Source of the DNA: Glandiceps talaboti
Lineage: Eukaryota; Hemichordata; Enteropneusta; Spengelidae
Assembly (NCBI RefSeq): GCF_964340395.1
Contig: NC_135550.1
Span: forward strand, 28,244,176 to 28,308,175
Direction: 5' to 3'
Length of the DNA stretch: 64,000 nt
Part shown: piece after piece, positions 51,601 through 60,868 of the stretch
Layout: each line of letters begins with the position of its first letter
Position numbering within the stretch: position 1 is the stretch's first letter
Notes under the pieces: model-generated
The model's input: only the letters and a program-made list of their open reading frames with translations
Told to the model about the DNA's origin: nothing
The model's database searches: none
Translations under genes and position numbers: made by a program

Positions 51601-54011
51601 TGTCAGGTCTATGAATACATGGATTTCTGAGAAAACTGGGTTAATAGACAGTTTTGTTGATTTGGTATCATATGATTCGTGGTGAGTCCATGGCAGTCAT
51701 TGTTTTATTACTATGGACTGTATCTATATTAGAAATAACACTGTACATACATGTATACTAAAAACATACATATCTGAGTAAAATATCAATGTATAATGCT
51801 TGTACATTTAAGAGCTGTATTATATTAAACAATCGATAAAATCCTCTAATTTATAATTCATTTATTTCCATGTTAAATTTTACAATTAATTGTAATATGC
51901 TAATTTCCATTAGAATTGGAAATTTAAATTTATTATTACAAACAACAACTGAAAAATATTGTTTCAATTTGATTTAGTATGATCAAGATCAACTTGAATG
52001 CATGGTCAACATTAGACAACTTTGGAGTTCATGATACATTTAATGAAACTTGGTTCGTGAATAAAATATATAATTGATTTTTAAGACAACTAAATGAGGT
52101 TCAGTAGTGCTATAGGCATAGTGAAATGTGTGTGTCCATGTGTGCGTGTGTGTAAATGACTGAACTCAAAAACCGCCAGACCGATTGGCTTGGTATTTGG
52201 TGGGGACATTACTTGTAGATGGGAAATTGTTCAAATGAAAATGATCACATCAGAGATGTGCATTTTGGGTCAAAAAATAAGATTTTTGATCAAATAAACT
52301 CTTTAACTACTGGGCAGATTGGCCTGAAATTTGGTGGGAACATTCTTAGGAGTGTATTAAAATTAAGATTTGTTCATAATATGATGATTTCATCAGTAAT
52401 ATGCAAATTATGGCTAAAAATGTTTCTTTTTGGTCAACAATCTTTAATTCCAAAACTACTCAGCAGATTGGGCTGAAATTTAATGGGGATGCATCTGGGG
52501 GTGTATAGATGAAGAAATATTAAGCATGTAATGATCTCATCTGTGATATGCAAATTAGGTGTAAAAATGTGAATTTTAGTCAAAAATGTATATCTCAAAA
52601 GGTACTTGGTCAATGAGACTGAAACTTGGTGAAATGTTTCTAGACGTGTTATTTTGCAGACTTTCAAAACTTTTTGACACAATTAGCCCGAGCAACCATG
52701 ACCATGTCCTTAGCAACAACCAAATGGCAGTATATTTGGTCAAATAACATCTGGTAGGCAAGTGAGTAAACATTCAAATAATATATGCAAATATCCCTAG
52801 CAACCATGGCCACACCCATAGCAACAGCCAAACAGTGGTGTATTTCACAATGATGACAACTGGGATTAATAGACAAATGAATAAACTCTCAAAAATGTAT
52901 GCATATATACATATGTACCTAGCAACAGACCACGCCCATCACAATAGCCAAATGATCACGTATATTGCAAAGGTAACACCAGGAATTCATAGACAAGTAA
53001 ACAAACATTCAAAAAATATAAACAGCTTGGGCATCATCAAAATCTCGGTAAAGAGTGCCAACCCTTGTGCAGGCACTAAATTGTGATATTGCCCTCGCTG
53101 GCATGTGTTATTACTTAAAATATACTATCATGTAAATGAGATGAGGAGGAACCAATGACAGCATTGCAATGAAATCTGAACAACCAACCAGTAACTGATT
53201 GGTGACTACATCATTGTAAGAATTATACAATTGTGTACGTGAAATGAGGAGGAACCAATGACAGCATATTGCAAGAAATCTGAAAAATCAACCAATAACT
53301 GATGGGTCAAAGCACCTGGGCTATATCACTGTTTGTAAGTGCTATTATTAAGATTAGTCAAGGGAGAGTGAAACAAAACAAAAAGTTGTTTTCTGAGCAA
53401 AATATATTGAAAGTGGTATAGGGAAGGTGCCAATCAAAGACACTGCATAAGCAACAGTAGTTAACACAAGAAAATTTAGTATATGTGTGTGGCTAAGAAG
53501 TAATAGCAGTTACTCATCATTCTGATTACTACTACTACACCAAATCAAACATGCATAGCTAACTCCAGTCTCTTGAAAATTGAAATGGAGCCTCACATTG
53601 GGTTATACGCCAGGTTATAAATGACTACTTATTTCTGGTTAGGTCAGGTTAAATCAAATAAAAATAGAACATATCTTTTAAATACCGCCCCCCCCCCCCT
53701 GTCTGATTTTTGTTTGTTCTTGTTGTGTGTGTTTTTTCATGTTTTTTTGAAGGGGGGGGGGGGGTGATCAGGCCACATTTATACAATGAAATCTCTATTA
53801 GTTTCTGTCACTTCATAATTGTTTGCCATTTCCAAAACAATCTATTTAAGTTGATTTTCTGTTAAATTAATATTGAGAAGAAATATTTAGGAAGTACTTA
53901 AAAGAGGATAGAATATTTAGATGGTATTTGTGAACATATGTACCCAAAATGTGAATCATATATGCCATGAAAATATACAGTAAGATTTACACTGTCGCTG
54001 AGATCAGGATG

Positions 54012-54072
<61 letters not shown>

Positions 54073-54874
54073 AAATTCATTTTTTTAGTTAATATAAATC
54101 TTGAACAATATACCTTCACATCTCATTCAATCCCATTGCAATGAAAAATATAGCTCAGAAAAAATAATATATATTATATAACTTGCAGAGGGTCACTGTA
54201 AGCGTTAAGCAATTACTTAAGTGTGTGCAAAATATTAACTCAATTGTCAGATGAATAAATTGATGAGGATTACTGTCAAATAGGTAATAGCACAGAAATA
54301 CTAACATATTATTGTTTCAATATTCATATATAAATATTTATTCTGAAATAATTACATATTATTGTTTTAATATTCATATATAAATATTTATTCCTTGACA
54401 CAATTTGTTTTCCTTTTAATAAGTTCACACTAGCTGTAAATGCTAAATTGCTATGACGTATTGGTAATGTCATTTATGTTGTTAATATATGCACAAAGAT
54501 AAACAAACTCATCAACAACTAGTTTGAATGTGGAAGTTGACAATATTTTCCAATAATAAATGATTACAGTGTTAAAATAGGCTAGTTTGGTATGCAACAA
54601 CTACAATAAAGCATTATTAGGTATGTGTGATTTATTTGTTGGGAAATGTTCATCGACGAGAAATATAGCGGGTGGTGGCACTAGCCGTTCAGCCACCGTG
54701 GTGGTACTACTATATATAATGCTAGACACTCCATATTTTGAATAGCGTTTGTAACTATCGTTACACATCGATACTTACACCAAGGAAAGATCCTCTTCCT
54801 AAGGTCGTTTTTCCTAATGGAAGCAGTATATTGTTTGCAGATCCTGTACATGGCTTGAGCTCGACCCCAGACAT
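39577..54874 (-). CDS. APLF: Aprataxin and PNK-like factor (APLF), complete, 10 coding exons, 615 aa
   Basis: Coding exons: 54779-54874, 47906-48126, 44773-44858, 44490-44653, 43632-43827, 43001-43293, 41707-42020, 41329-41484, 40622-40707, 39577-39812, totalling 1848 nt in one frame. The N-terminal FHA domain (about 1-106) has LGRG with R27 and DKRVSRNH (35-42); in human APLF this domain binds phosphorylated XRCC1/XRCC4. ERKRTLPAWIL (207-217) matches the human Ku-binding motif ERKRILPTWML. Two PBZ zinc fingers, C-x5-C-x6-H-x5-H, span C449-H468 and C501-H520 and bind poly(ADP-ribose). The acidic tail (about 540-600, with DSDWEPDDEE) matches the histone-chaperone region. By family knowledge APLF scaffolds non-homologous end joining at PARP-marked breaks. 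It is longer than human APLF (511) mainly through an RG-rich exon and a basic/acidic linker. Confidence 0.95.
40622..40707 (-). CDS. APLF: APLF exon 9: second half of PBZ2
   Basis: KNKVHLAQYSHSGKPGANRP provides H514 and H520 of the second finger. It is followed by a basic stretch and the donor GTAAGT. The 86-nt exon is below ORF-scan size and was found from the open phase of its neighbours. Confidence 0.92.
41329..41484 (-). CDS. APLF: APLF exon 8: second half of PBZ1, first half of PBZ2
   Basis: Starts KNPVHFEEFCHPEDSDY, giving the two histidines of PBZ1 and closely matching human KNPVHFQHFSHPGDSDY. It ends ECPYGTDCY, the cysteine half of PBZ2. Both fingers are split within the same arginine codon after CY. 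Confidence 0.94.
41707..42020 (-). CDS. APLF: APLF exon 7: linker and first half of PBZ1
   Basis: A basic/acidic linker (KKRTPPRAASRR, DSDDFDEQ) precedes KPCPYSGKCY, which supplies both cysteines of the first PBZ finger. The exon stops inside the arginine codon after CY. The acceptor at 42021 was chosen over one 7 nt further in because only it keeps frame. Confidence 0.93.
42323..42394 (+). mobile_element. SINE fragment
   Basis: AGTCCTTGAGCAAGATTTGA, then CCCAGCTGTATAA and ACCTGGTAGGATAGATGTTG match the middle of the SINE at 62.06-62.44 kb, with about 20 bp missing internally. It lies in the APLF intron between 42021 and 43000. Head and tail are not seen. Confidence 0.75.
42490..42690. repeat. 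GTACACA-rich cryptic repeat with CA microsatellite
   Basis: Irregular TGTACACA words surround a CA run (42600-42632). Open frames here are low-complexity artefacts. Confidence 0.85.
43001..43293 (-). CDS. APLF: APLF exon 6: RG-repeat and acidic linker
   Basis: Two arginine-glycine blocks, seven RG pairs (about 257-270) and six RG pairs followed by GGGG (about 291-306), flank an acidic stretch. A long D/E-rich run then contains GSDWEAEQ. The exon begins by completing a split alanine codon and ends in phase 0, keeping the frame to the zinc-finger exons. I know of no such block in human APLF. RG repeats commonly bind RNA or poly(ADP-ribose) and are arginine-methylated; that role here is inference. 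Confidence 0.88.
44225..44306. repeat. CAAA/CACA microsatellite
   Basis: GCAA, ACACA and CAAA units in an APLF intron. Confidence 0.92.
44859..46479 (-). other. APLF intron 2, unique part
   Basis: Very AT-rich sequence, including the 45.6-46.3 kb stretch, with no recognised gene, repeat array or RNA. Confidence 0.5.
46480..47630. repeat. 46-bp minisatellite, about 24 copies, with 91-bp higher-order units
   Basis: The unit contains GAGTTACACATGACATTTTG then AAATGTGAATGACGACTAAG. Shorter variants carry AAGTGTGAAGATGACTAAG. Between 46910 and 47182, long and short forms alternate in three 91-bp dimers (46910, 47001, 47092). It lies in APLF intron 2. Confidence 0.96.
47906..48126 (-). CDS. APLF: APLF exon 2: core of the FHA domain
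   Basis: Begins VSDKRVSRNHGVLEVGTGKV and runs through HVNPTFYQ and NGDRFSLTPDDHIFEVVL, paralleling human TDKRVSRRHAILEV, HTNPCFYQ and PGDSFSL. S39-R40-N41-H42 is the FHA S-R-x-H signature. Exon 1, 6.65 kb upstream, supplies the first strands and R27. Confidence 0.93.
50165..50560 (-). repeat. hairpin-type interspersed repeat, copy B
   Basis: The core is an inverted repeat: a 31-nt arm at 50423-50453 pairs with 50477-50507 with one mismatch (TATTTGCACTCATGCTTGCA in the first arm). Outer arms, ACCCCATGCCACGTGAGT near 50399 and its near-complement ending TTATGGGGTT near 50545, extend the fold to about 150 bp. It lies in APLF intron 1. The foldback shape suggests a non-autonomous DNA element, but no target-site duplication was established. 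Confidence 0.72.
52085..53030 (-). mobile_element. composite repeat element, copy 3 (inverted)
   Basis: Read on the plus strand it begins GAGGTTCAGTAGTGCTATAG (the inverted end sequence), then a TG microsatellite. About four 85-bp units follow, with TGAAATTTGGTGGG-ACATT and ATGCAAATTA. The last part is three about 110-bp units with GCAACCATGGCCACACCCAT and TAGCAACAGCC. Order and orientation mirror copy 1, so the structure is inherited rather than accidental. Confidence 0.65.
53141..53300. repeat. 103-bp tandem duplication
   Basis: GAGGAGGAACCAATGACAGC with following GAAATCTGA and CAACCA starts at 53143 and 53246. Confidence 0.88.
53688..53764. repeat. poly-C run and poly-G run in inverted arrangement
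   Basis: C run at 53688-53699 and G run at 53752-53764, separated by about 52 bp of T/G-rich sequence, in APLF intron 1. Confidence 0.9.
54014..54069. repeat. TA dinucleotide microsatellite
   Basis: About 28 uninterrupted AT units in APLF intron 1. Confidence 0.97.
54304..54403. repeat. 50-bp tandem duplication
   Basis: Two copies starting at 54304 and 54354 share ACATATTATTGTTT and AATATTCATATATAAATATT. Confidence 0.92.
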
Positions 54875-55034
54875 TTTGATAAACTAGCAATCTGCTTACT
54901 CCATACAGTTACTCAGACAACTTAGCTAGTCGACCCAGACCTAGTTTGGTCGATTAGGCAAGTTCGACAACACGGCGTGATGCTCTTTCTGGGAGACCTA
55001 GTTGGCGTTTTTTGACGTGTATTCGGTCGATTAC

Positions 55035-55046
55035 GACCACGTGGTC
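55035..55046. promoter_or_regulatory. palindromic E-box in APLF promoter
   Basis: GACCACGTGGTC is a perfect 12-bp palindrome around CACGTG, about 160 bp upstream of the APLF start codon in a CG-richer stretch (about 54.9-55.2 kb). CACGTG is bound by bHLH-ZIP factors such as USF and MYC/MAX; occupancy here is inferred. Confidence 0.45.
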
Positions 55047-56431
55047 AATGCAGCATTTTCTTCAATTACTACCCTCTGATGCTGAACCCTCCTCTAAAAC
55101 ACAGATCTGTGCATCGGCAATTATTACATAAAGTATTCCAAAAGATTAATCTGAAATGCATCCCACGCGTCCGCCATGAATAACAGGGGGTGCCACACCC
55201 ACATAAATGCCTGTAGTAGGATTGACAAGAGACGGAGTTCTAATAATGCAGTGCAAATGTCTCCTTAGACCAATAAGCCATTCATAGCCAAACCTATCAA
55301 TAAAACAATCCATTGCACACTTATATTAAAGCTATGTGAATCTCTTTTTTTTTGTCAAATATAAATGAGCTAAATACAACATTTGGTATCAGGAACACCA
55401 TAGCACTAATTCCCCAGCCGACTGAATGATGATCCTTGGCAATTCTTTTAAAATTCTTCAGCAGAATAAGGTTGCAAGAAATGTGTCCCCCTCCCCCAAA
55501 AAACCCAGCAACAACAAAAAAAGTAACAAGAGTTTTACGCTTCGAATGGTTGCGACTGTACACCCCCTAACAGTAGGCTCTTCCACTAACTTCCGGTTTC
55601 TGTTTCAGAGGTTACCCTGAGGTCACCATCGCAGTTCTTTTTGATAAAGTAGCCTGTCCATATATACATGTATATGCCTTGAAGATTATTTAATGAAATA
55701 CATTTTGAGATGGGTGGAAATAAATCATGCTGTCTGATATTTTGACGGCACAGACTGAGTCAATATACTAACTTAGCTTACTTTTTCATTGAGGTTCGTT
55801 TTGTTTTTGAGCTTCTCATCATTAGCTTCAAGGGCAAACCTCAGCATGGAAAATCTTATAGGAAAAAAATGCCTCAAAATCAAAACCTAATGCTACAATT
55901 ATTGCAGTTAGTCTATATCTGATACTGACTACTGTCTTTCCATATTTAAACAATATTTTACCAGTACTTCCTGTCAAGTTATATTTTTAGATAAAGGAAG
56001 CATACTGGTAACTAGTGCTTTACATGGGATTTCCTTTTAATGTGTTGTTAACTGTCATACTATTTCTGCCATACTTATTTAGGGGCATAACCAGAAGCTA
56101 CGTGGCAATACTTCTCCTTTATCATTGCCATTGCTAGTTTCAATGGTAACAAATTTTGTATAGCACATGAATTGTCAGAGAGTAATTCATAAACAAGTTC
56201 ATTTGATAAACGTATAGATTTTAACAAATTTCAATGTTGTATATTATAGAGTGGGCATGGATGCTGGATGGAGAGGACAAATGACTTGGTAATGTTACTC
56301 CCCTTTATCATACATTAGTCATCACAAAGATTTACTTTCACTGGTACAGCTATATTGATTATTTTACCCATATATGTTTACCTAAAAGTCTTGCTATAAT
56401 ACCAGTATCCATATACATTCATCAAATGATC

Positions 56432-56513
56432 AGGTATAATAATTAGTTCTTGTATCATGATCAAGGGTTCTAATTACTTGGTCATCATACAAGAATTAAT
56501 TACTACTATACCT
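56432..56513. repeat. imperfect palindrome
   Basis: Arm AGGTATAATAATTAGTTCTT with GTATCATGATCAAGG pairs with CTTGGTCATCATACAAGAAT with TAATTACTACTATACCT, about 30 of 36 positions, around a loop of about 8 nt. Confidence 0.75.
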
Positions 56514-56901
56514 GTATTTTAATTAAAAATACAGTTTCTACACTTTCAGTTATGTATTATTGAAGTAAGTTGTTATTCAATCCTGGCACAGATACTGGGC
56601 CCTGTCTTCAAGGCTATAACAATGTGTCATTTGACAAAGTTAGTAGTAACAACAACTTTGTCAACATGTCCCATGATATAGTGAACGCATCATCTTTATT
56701 AAAAACAATACACACAACTTGCAAAATTTGGTTACAATCAACTGGTTTATTGACCAAAATTAGGATGTATTAAGAACATTCAAATATAGTATTACAGAAA
56801 AAAATTGGGTATATTGAACATTGTTTGAAAAAAACATCTTCATGTAGGAAAGCCAGATGAACCAACTCTGAGTATGTTTCTGTTGTTTCCCATCTAAGCA
56901 A

Positions 56902-56907
56902 TTTATT
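56902..56907 (-). promoter_or_regulatory. candidate ATP5MJ polyadenylation signal
   Basis: AATAAA on the minus strand about 72 nt after the proposed stop. A second lies at 56746-56751. Confidence 0.35.
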
Positions 56908-56978
56908 CACCACACCACACTAGTTGTAGGTTGTCACTCAACAAACACACAATTCCAATAAATACTGGATGCAGTCTA

Positions 56979-58365
56979 TCAGTGTTTTGCTGCTGAAATA
57001 AAACATAAATCACATAGATTCATTGTTAGCTATATACACTAATTCAGAATTCAGTATACAAGTCTATTTCTCACCTATAAACCATTAAATTGTCTCGCCA
57101 TGCACTGAGTATCTTGCTGAACTTATTGTAGTTAACAACCCTCCAAGACCTTTGCGCTCAAATCATACAACACTCAAGGTTCCCACACCAAGACTCAAAT
57201 CATGTTGTGATTGTTTTCATCAACTGCAAATCGCTGTCAGCTCTGCACCAAGTATTCAGACTTCAAGTCAAGACTTAAAAGATATAGCCTTTTTGAGACA
57301 GCTTATTTGTGACAGTATTTATTATACGACGACAGTGAACATCGCTTCATATCAGGTGCTATATAATTTGTTTATCATAATTCATATCATTATCATAATG
57401 AAAATGTGAATATGAACTTATACGATGTCACATGCTATGTATGACCTGGGAAATACCTATTTTTGTAAAAACTCCTGCCCAAACTATCTGCACAGCCACG
57501 CATTCAAAATTGAATATGTTCCTAATTAACACACATTTTTTATTTGCTTTTCTGCCAGAAAATAACAAAGTCTTGGCATGATGACATGAGAATCCCATTG
57601 TCATATCCTGGCAAGATATTAAACCAAAGTACTGATACAGCATTTTGGCGGCAGGTTGAATGTCCAACATATTAGGTGAAACATGACTCTTCTAGAGGTA
57701 TTTTCTGACAGTTTGTTTTACAAATATTTTTTTTACATCTACTAGAGTATAGTGTTAACTCATGACTATTTTGACAAATATTATCATCATTGTCACTAGA
57801 CTGAAATATTCATCATAGTGGGTGCTCTTTCTTTAATGTCTTGATATATGCTGTTTGGGTAAGTAAGCATTCAATGCAATAGACGCTGTTTAATCTATAT
57901 TTGTCACTCCGTGCAATGCTTGACACCTACCTGCTTCTAATTCCTTCTTTGCTTTCTCTGCTTTCACTGTGAAACAAGATCAAAGACAGACTTTGTCAAT
58001 ACATGTACATACTATTACTAGTAGTTAATCCTGCTGTGTACTGAACTATGACAAGCTCTTTGCTCTTTATTTACCCACATCACTTTGACTAAGCCAGTAA
58101 GTTGAATGTATTCATGCAAGATGAATAAGGACATACATTATTTTTGGCACAGAATATTTTAAATGAAGTACCTTGGTCAAATGTTGATATAAAAGTCGAA
58201 TACGTGTATCCTATACTTACTTCCACCGTATGTTACTGAAAACATGATGAATCCTGTGAGAACCAAGCCTGGTGTCATATCAATCCACAGTGCTTTTACA
58301 TATGGTCTGATTGATGCTAGATTCCTCAAGCGGATAATAGGTTGCACTAGTTGGTTAGGGTTCAT
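56979..58365 (-). CDS. ATP5MJ: ATP5MJ-like 6.8 kDa mitochondrial proteolipid (ATP synthase subunit), 3 coding exons, 64 aa
   Basis: Coding exons: 58221-58365, 57931-57966 and 56979-56992, totalling 195 nt in frame. A non-coding first exon is inferred ending at 58798, with an acceptor CCCCAG before 58381. The protein starts MNPNQLVQPIIRLRN, then IRPYVKALWIDM and a membrane segment TPGLVLTGFIMFSVTY. It ends KAEKAKKELEAAAKH. From the PY onward it has 44 residues, exactly as human ATP5MJ (6.8PL, C14orf2), with G13, L16 and GFI at 18-20 of that stretch identical and a basic, alanine-rich tail in both. The human protein is an accessory membrane subunit of mitochondrial F1Fo ATP synthase. The family is short and diverges quickly, so the assignment is good but not certain. 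The last 14-nt coding exon rests on frame and acceptor only. Confidence 0.68.
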
Positions 58366-58797
58366 TTTGCAACGATACAATCTGGGGAAGGAAATGTGCG
58401 TACTGATTTTTATACATGTATATGATACTAAATCATGTACATTCACTATGGCAGAAACTGCATAACGAAACTAAAGATTCATGGCATTCATGTTCGCAAA
58501 ACAAAATCGACTCGCGTTCCTGATATCTTTGGGTAATTATACTGCCAAGCTGAGATCAAGCAAGTCTCACTCAGTATTACAATTCACATGTAAACTTCAG
58601 ACGACAGCGACCGTTCACACTCATCACAGCAGAAGCCAAATAACTTATTCTCCAGAGAAAGGTTGTTTCAAGTAAAGCCTCGACGAAAGGACTCGTTTTT
58701 ATAGCTAAGTGATGTATTGAAACAATTTCAAAAGGCTGATGATATTTCTAATCATTTGTAATAGACGAAAACCAGACAAGTTTACACCAAAACTTAC

Positions 58798-58900
58798 CAG
58801 CACACCGGCACACAACTTTGTCAAAATGGCTGACTTCAATCAGTCACGCGAGACCGAGATGTGTGATAGAGTACGAGATTTTATTATCTATCGTTGATGG
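58798..58900 (-). promoter_or_regulatory. ATP5MJ 5' untranslated exon and core promoter region (inferred)
   Basis: The donor GTAAGT just left of 58798 closes an exon with no ATG on the minus strand. It contains GCCATTTT (58823-58830), matching the YY1 consensus often found at transcription starts of nuclear mitochondrial genes. CG dinucleotides are frequent at 58.8-59.05 kb. The transcription start is not visible from sequence. Confidence 0.45.
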
Positions 58901-59059
58901 CGCGGTGGGCAAACACACTTCGTTCCTGTTCGTCACACTACGCATTTTCGCAAACCAGAGCTTTTTATAGTTATTTCTTCTGCGACACTACAAAATAACC
59001 AGCCCGTTTTGGACGGTGCCGTAAAGGAGCCCGTGGTTTGCGACGATGGTACTCCCTGC

Positions 59060-60700
59060 ATGAGCAGTAATATTGAGATATACAGGATATGTACTTTGTC
59101 AAATAAATAATGTATAAATATGTAATATTATACATACACACAATAGATTTAGACATGTTAATTTTTGAAATATTTTAATATCACGATTTTGTGTACTTCA
59201 CCTTTATATCAAGAGTTTGCTCATTATCATAGGATTGTCTTGACTATGCTCACAGAAAGAGTATCAAATTGTACTTCCCAATTTATTACTTGCAATATGT
59301 ACATAGCTAGGTGCATAACCACACTTTAGTACTACTTTTAGATGTAACATATACAAAGAAGTCTTGCATTATCAGCTATCCATTCCCAGTCTGTAGGGCA
59401 TCTAGCAACTGCAAGATGAGGAATTCTTCCAAGAATTCATTCTAGTCATCCAATAAAGTAACTAATACTTTTGGTTTCTAACAAACTTACCTTCACTCCA
59501 TATATAATACTACAAAACCCCAAAACTTCTTCAAATATGAAAGCTCTATCAGCAGAAAATCACCAGTATAATTTTTTTCTTCTGTTTGACAGGATGCATA
59601 AAGTATAGTACAAGAATGTCATAGACTCCCAAATTGACCATTTTAACATTGTTACTTGATGGCATTTGGTTGGTCTGACCAATACTACCTAATACAAGTG
59701 TAGCATACCAGCTATTTTTTCAAAAGGAGAAAAACAAACAGTATTTTGCATTTCTCATTTATCAGGCAGACAGATATGGATGAAGTGCCAGTTTTTGCTT
59801 GTAGTTTGTTTTGTTTAACAGCAATGAAGATATAATGCCCAAACAAACAAAAAACACTGCGAAAACTGAACTCATGACCAAACAAAGCAGTACAGACAAA
59901 TATGTATCTTTTATTATTTACTAAAACTGACTTTATTTGAAGTCCCTTTCATAAAGACATTGAATACATTTGCTAGACTTTACATTTAACAGAAGACTAT
60001 AGCTATCCAGCTTCAGATATTCCACTTCTTGAATGACAATGGCATCAAGTTTGTAAATGATTCCCAATGGACACAACATGATCATGGAGAATGACTTTGA
60101 AATGTTTAGCTACGTGTCCCCTGTCAACCAAATAATAGTCAAAATAAAAAGTTAATATGATGATATCACAACTCAATATCCCAATGCACTGTAATAAGTG
60201 ATCAGCTCTGAATTTACTAGAAATCTAAATTATATACAAACAAGTTACAGGTAATTAGATCTGACTGAAATTTGACAAGTTTTGCTTGGAAAGCTAACAA
60301 TATGAATGATTATCCCTTAATCTGAATTGCACATCACTGGATGGTTATAATTGCAGTTTTGTTGACATTGTAAAATAATAATAAATATAATATATGTAGG
60401 GATCTCTATAGTTGATCTTCAAATCAAACAAGTTTTAGATGTCAGATAGAACCATATTCCAAGCAACATATCTGTACCCTAAGGTAGAATAATCATTTCT
60501 TTTAAAACATAAAATATCAACGGTCGGTAGATTTTGAAATATAAGAATGAACTTTACATGTACATCCTGCTTTCAAATCTTTAGTGTATATATATATTCC
60601 ATTAATAAATATCTTTTAATCATACCCAATACTATTTCATTTCATATATGGTAAGTAAGTTAAAATATGTGAGATGTAACCAAAAACAGTTCCTGTAAGA
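59060..60700. other. TRIP11-ATP5MJ intergenic region
   Basis: About 1.6 kb between the ATP5MJ promoter and the TRIP11 3' end. AT-rich, with no recognised gene, repeat or RNA. Confidence 0.5.
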
Positions 60701-60739
60701 ATTGTACACATTGACAATAAAAGGTAGAGGCCATTACAA

Positions 60740-60745
60740 TTTATT
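60740..60745 (-). promoter_or_regulatory. candidate TRIP11 polyadenylation signal
   Basis: AATAAA on the minus strand about 125 nt after the TRIP11 stop. Confidence 0.35.
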
Positions 60746-60868
60746 TGAAAAGTATAAAATGTGAAGCAGTCAGAAGATCCCAAGAATGTGACAAATGTAG
60801 ACAGATAAGAGCACCAGCTTGGCAACATTGATGCTAGCAAATTGTCATTCAGTTTGTGATGCATATTG

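Larger units (their letters stand above)
48127..54778 (-). other. APLF intron 1 (6.65 kb)
   Basis: Contains the hairpin repeat, the inverted composite element, the 103-bp duplication, poly-C/poly-G pair and TA repeat listed separately. 48.13-50.16 and 50.57-52.08 kb show nothing recognisable. Confidence 0.6.
54900..56880. other. APLF-ATP5MJ intergenic region
   Basis: APLF promoter on the left (to about 55.2 kb) and the ATP5MJ 3' flank on the right. One unassigned hydrophobic frame (55321-55563, minus) and an imperfect palindrome (56432-56513) are the only structures seen. Confidence 0.5.
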
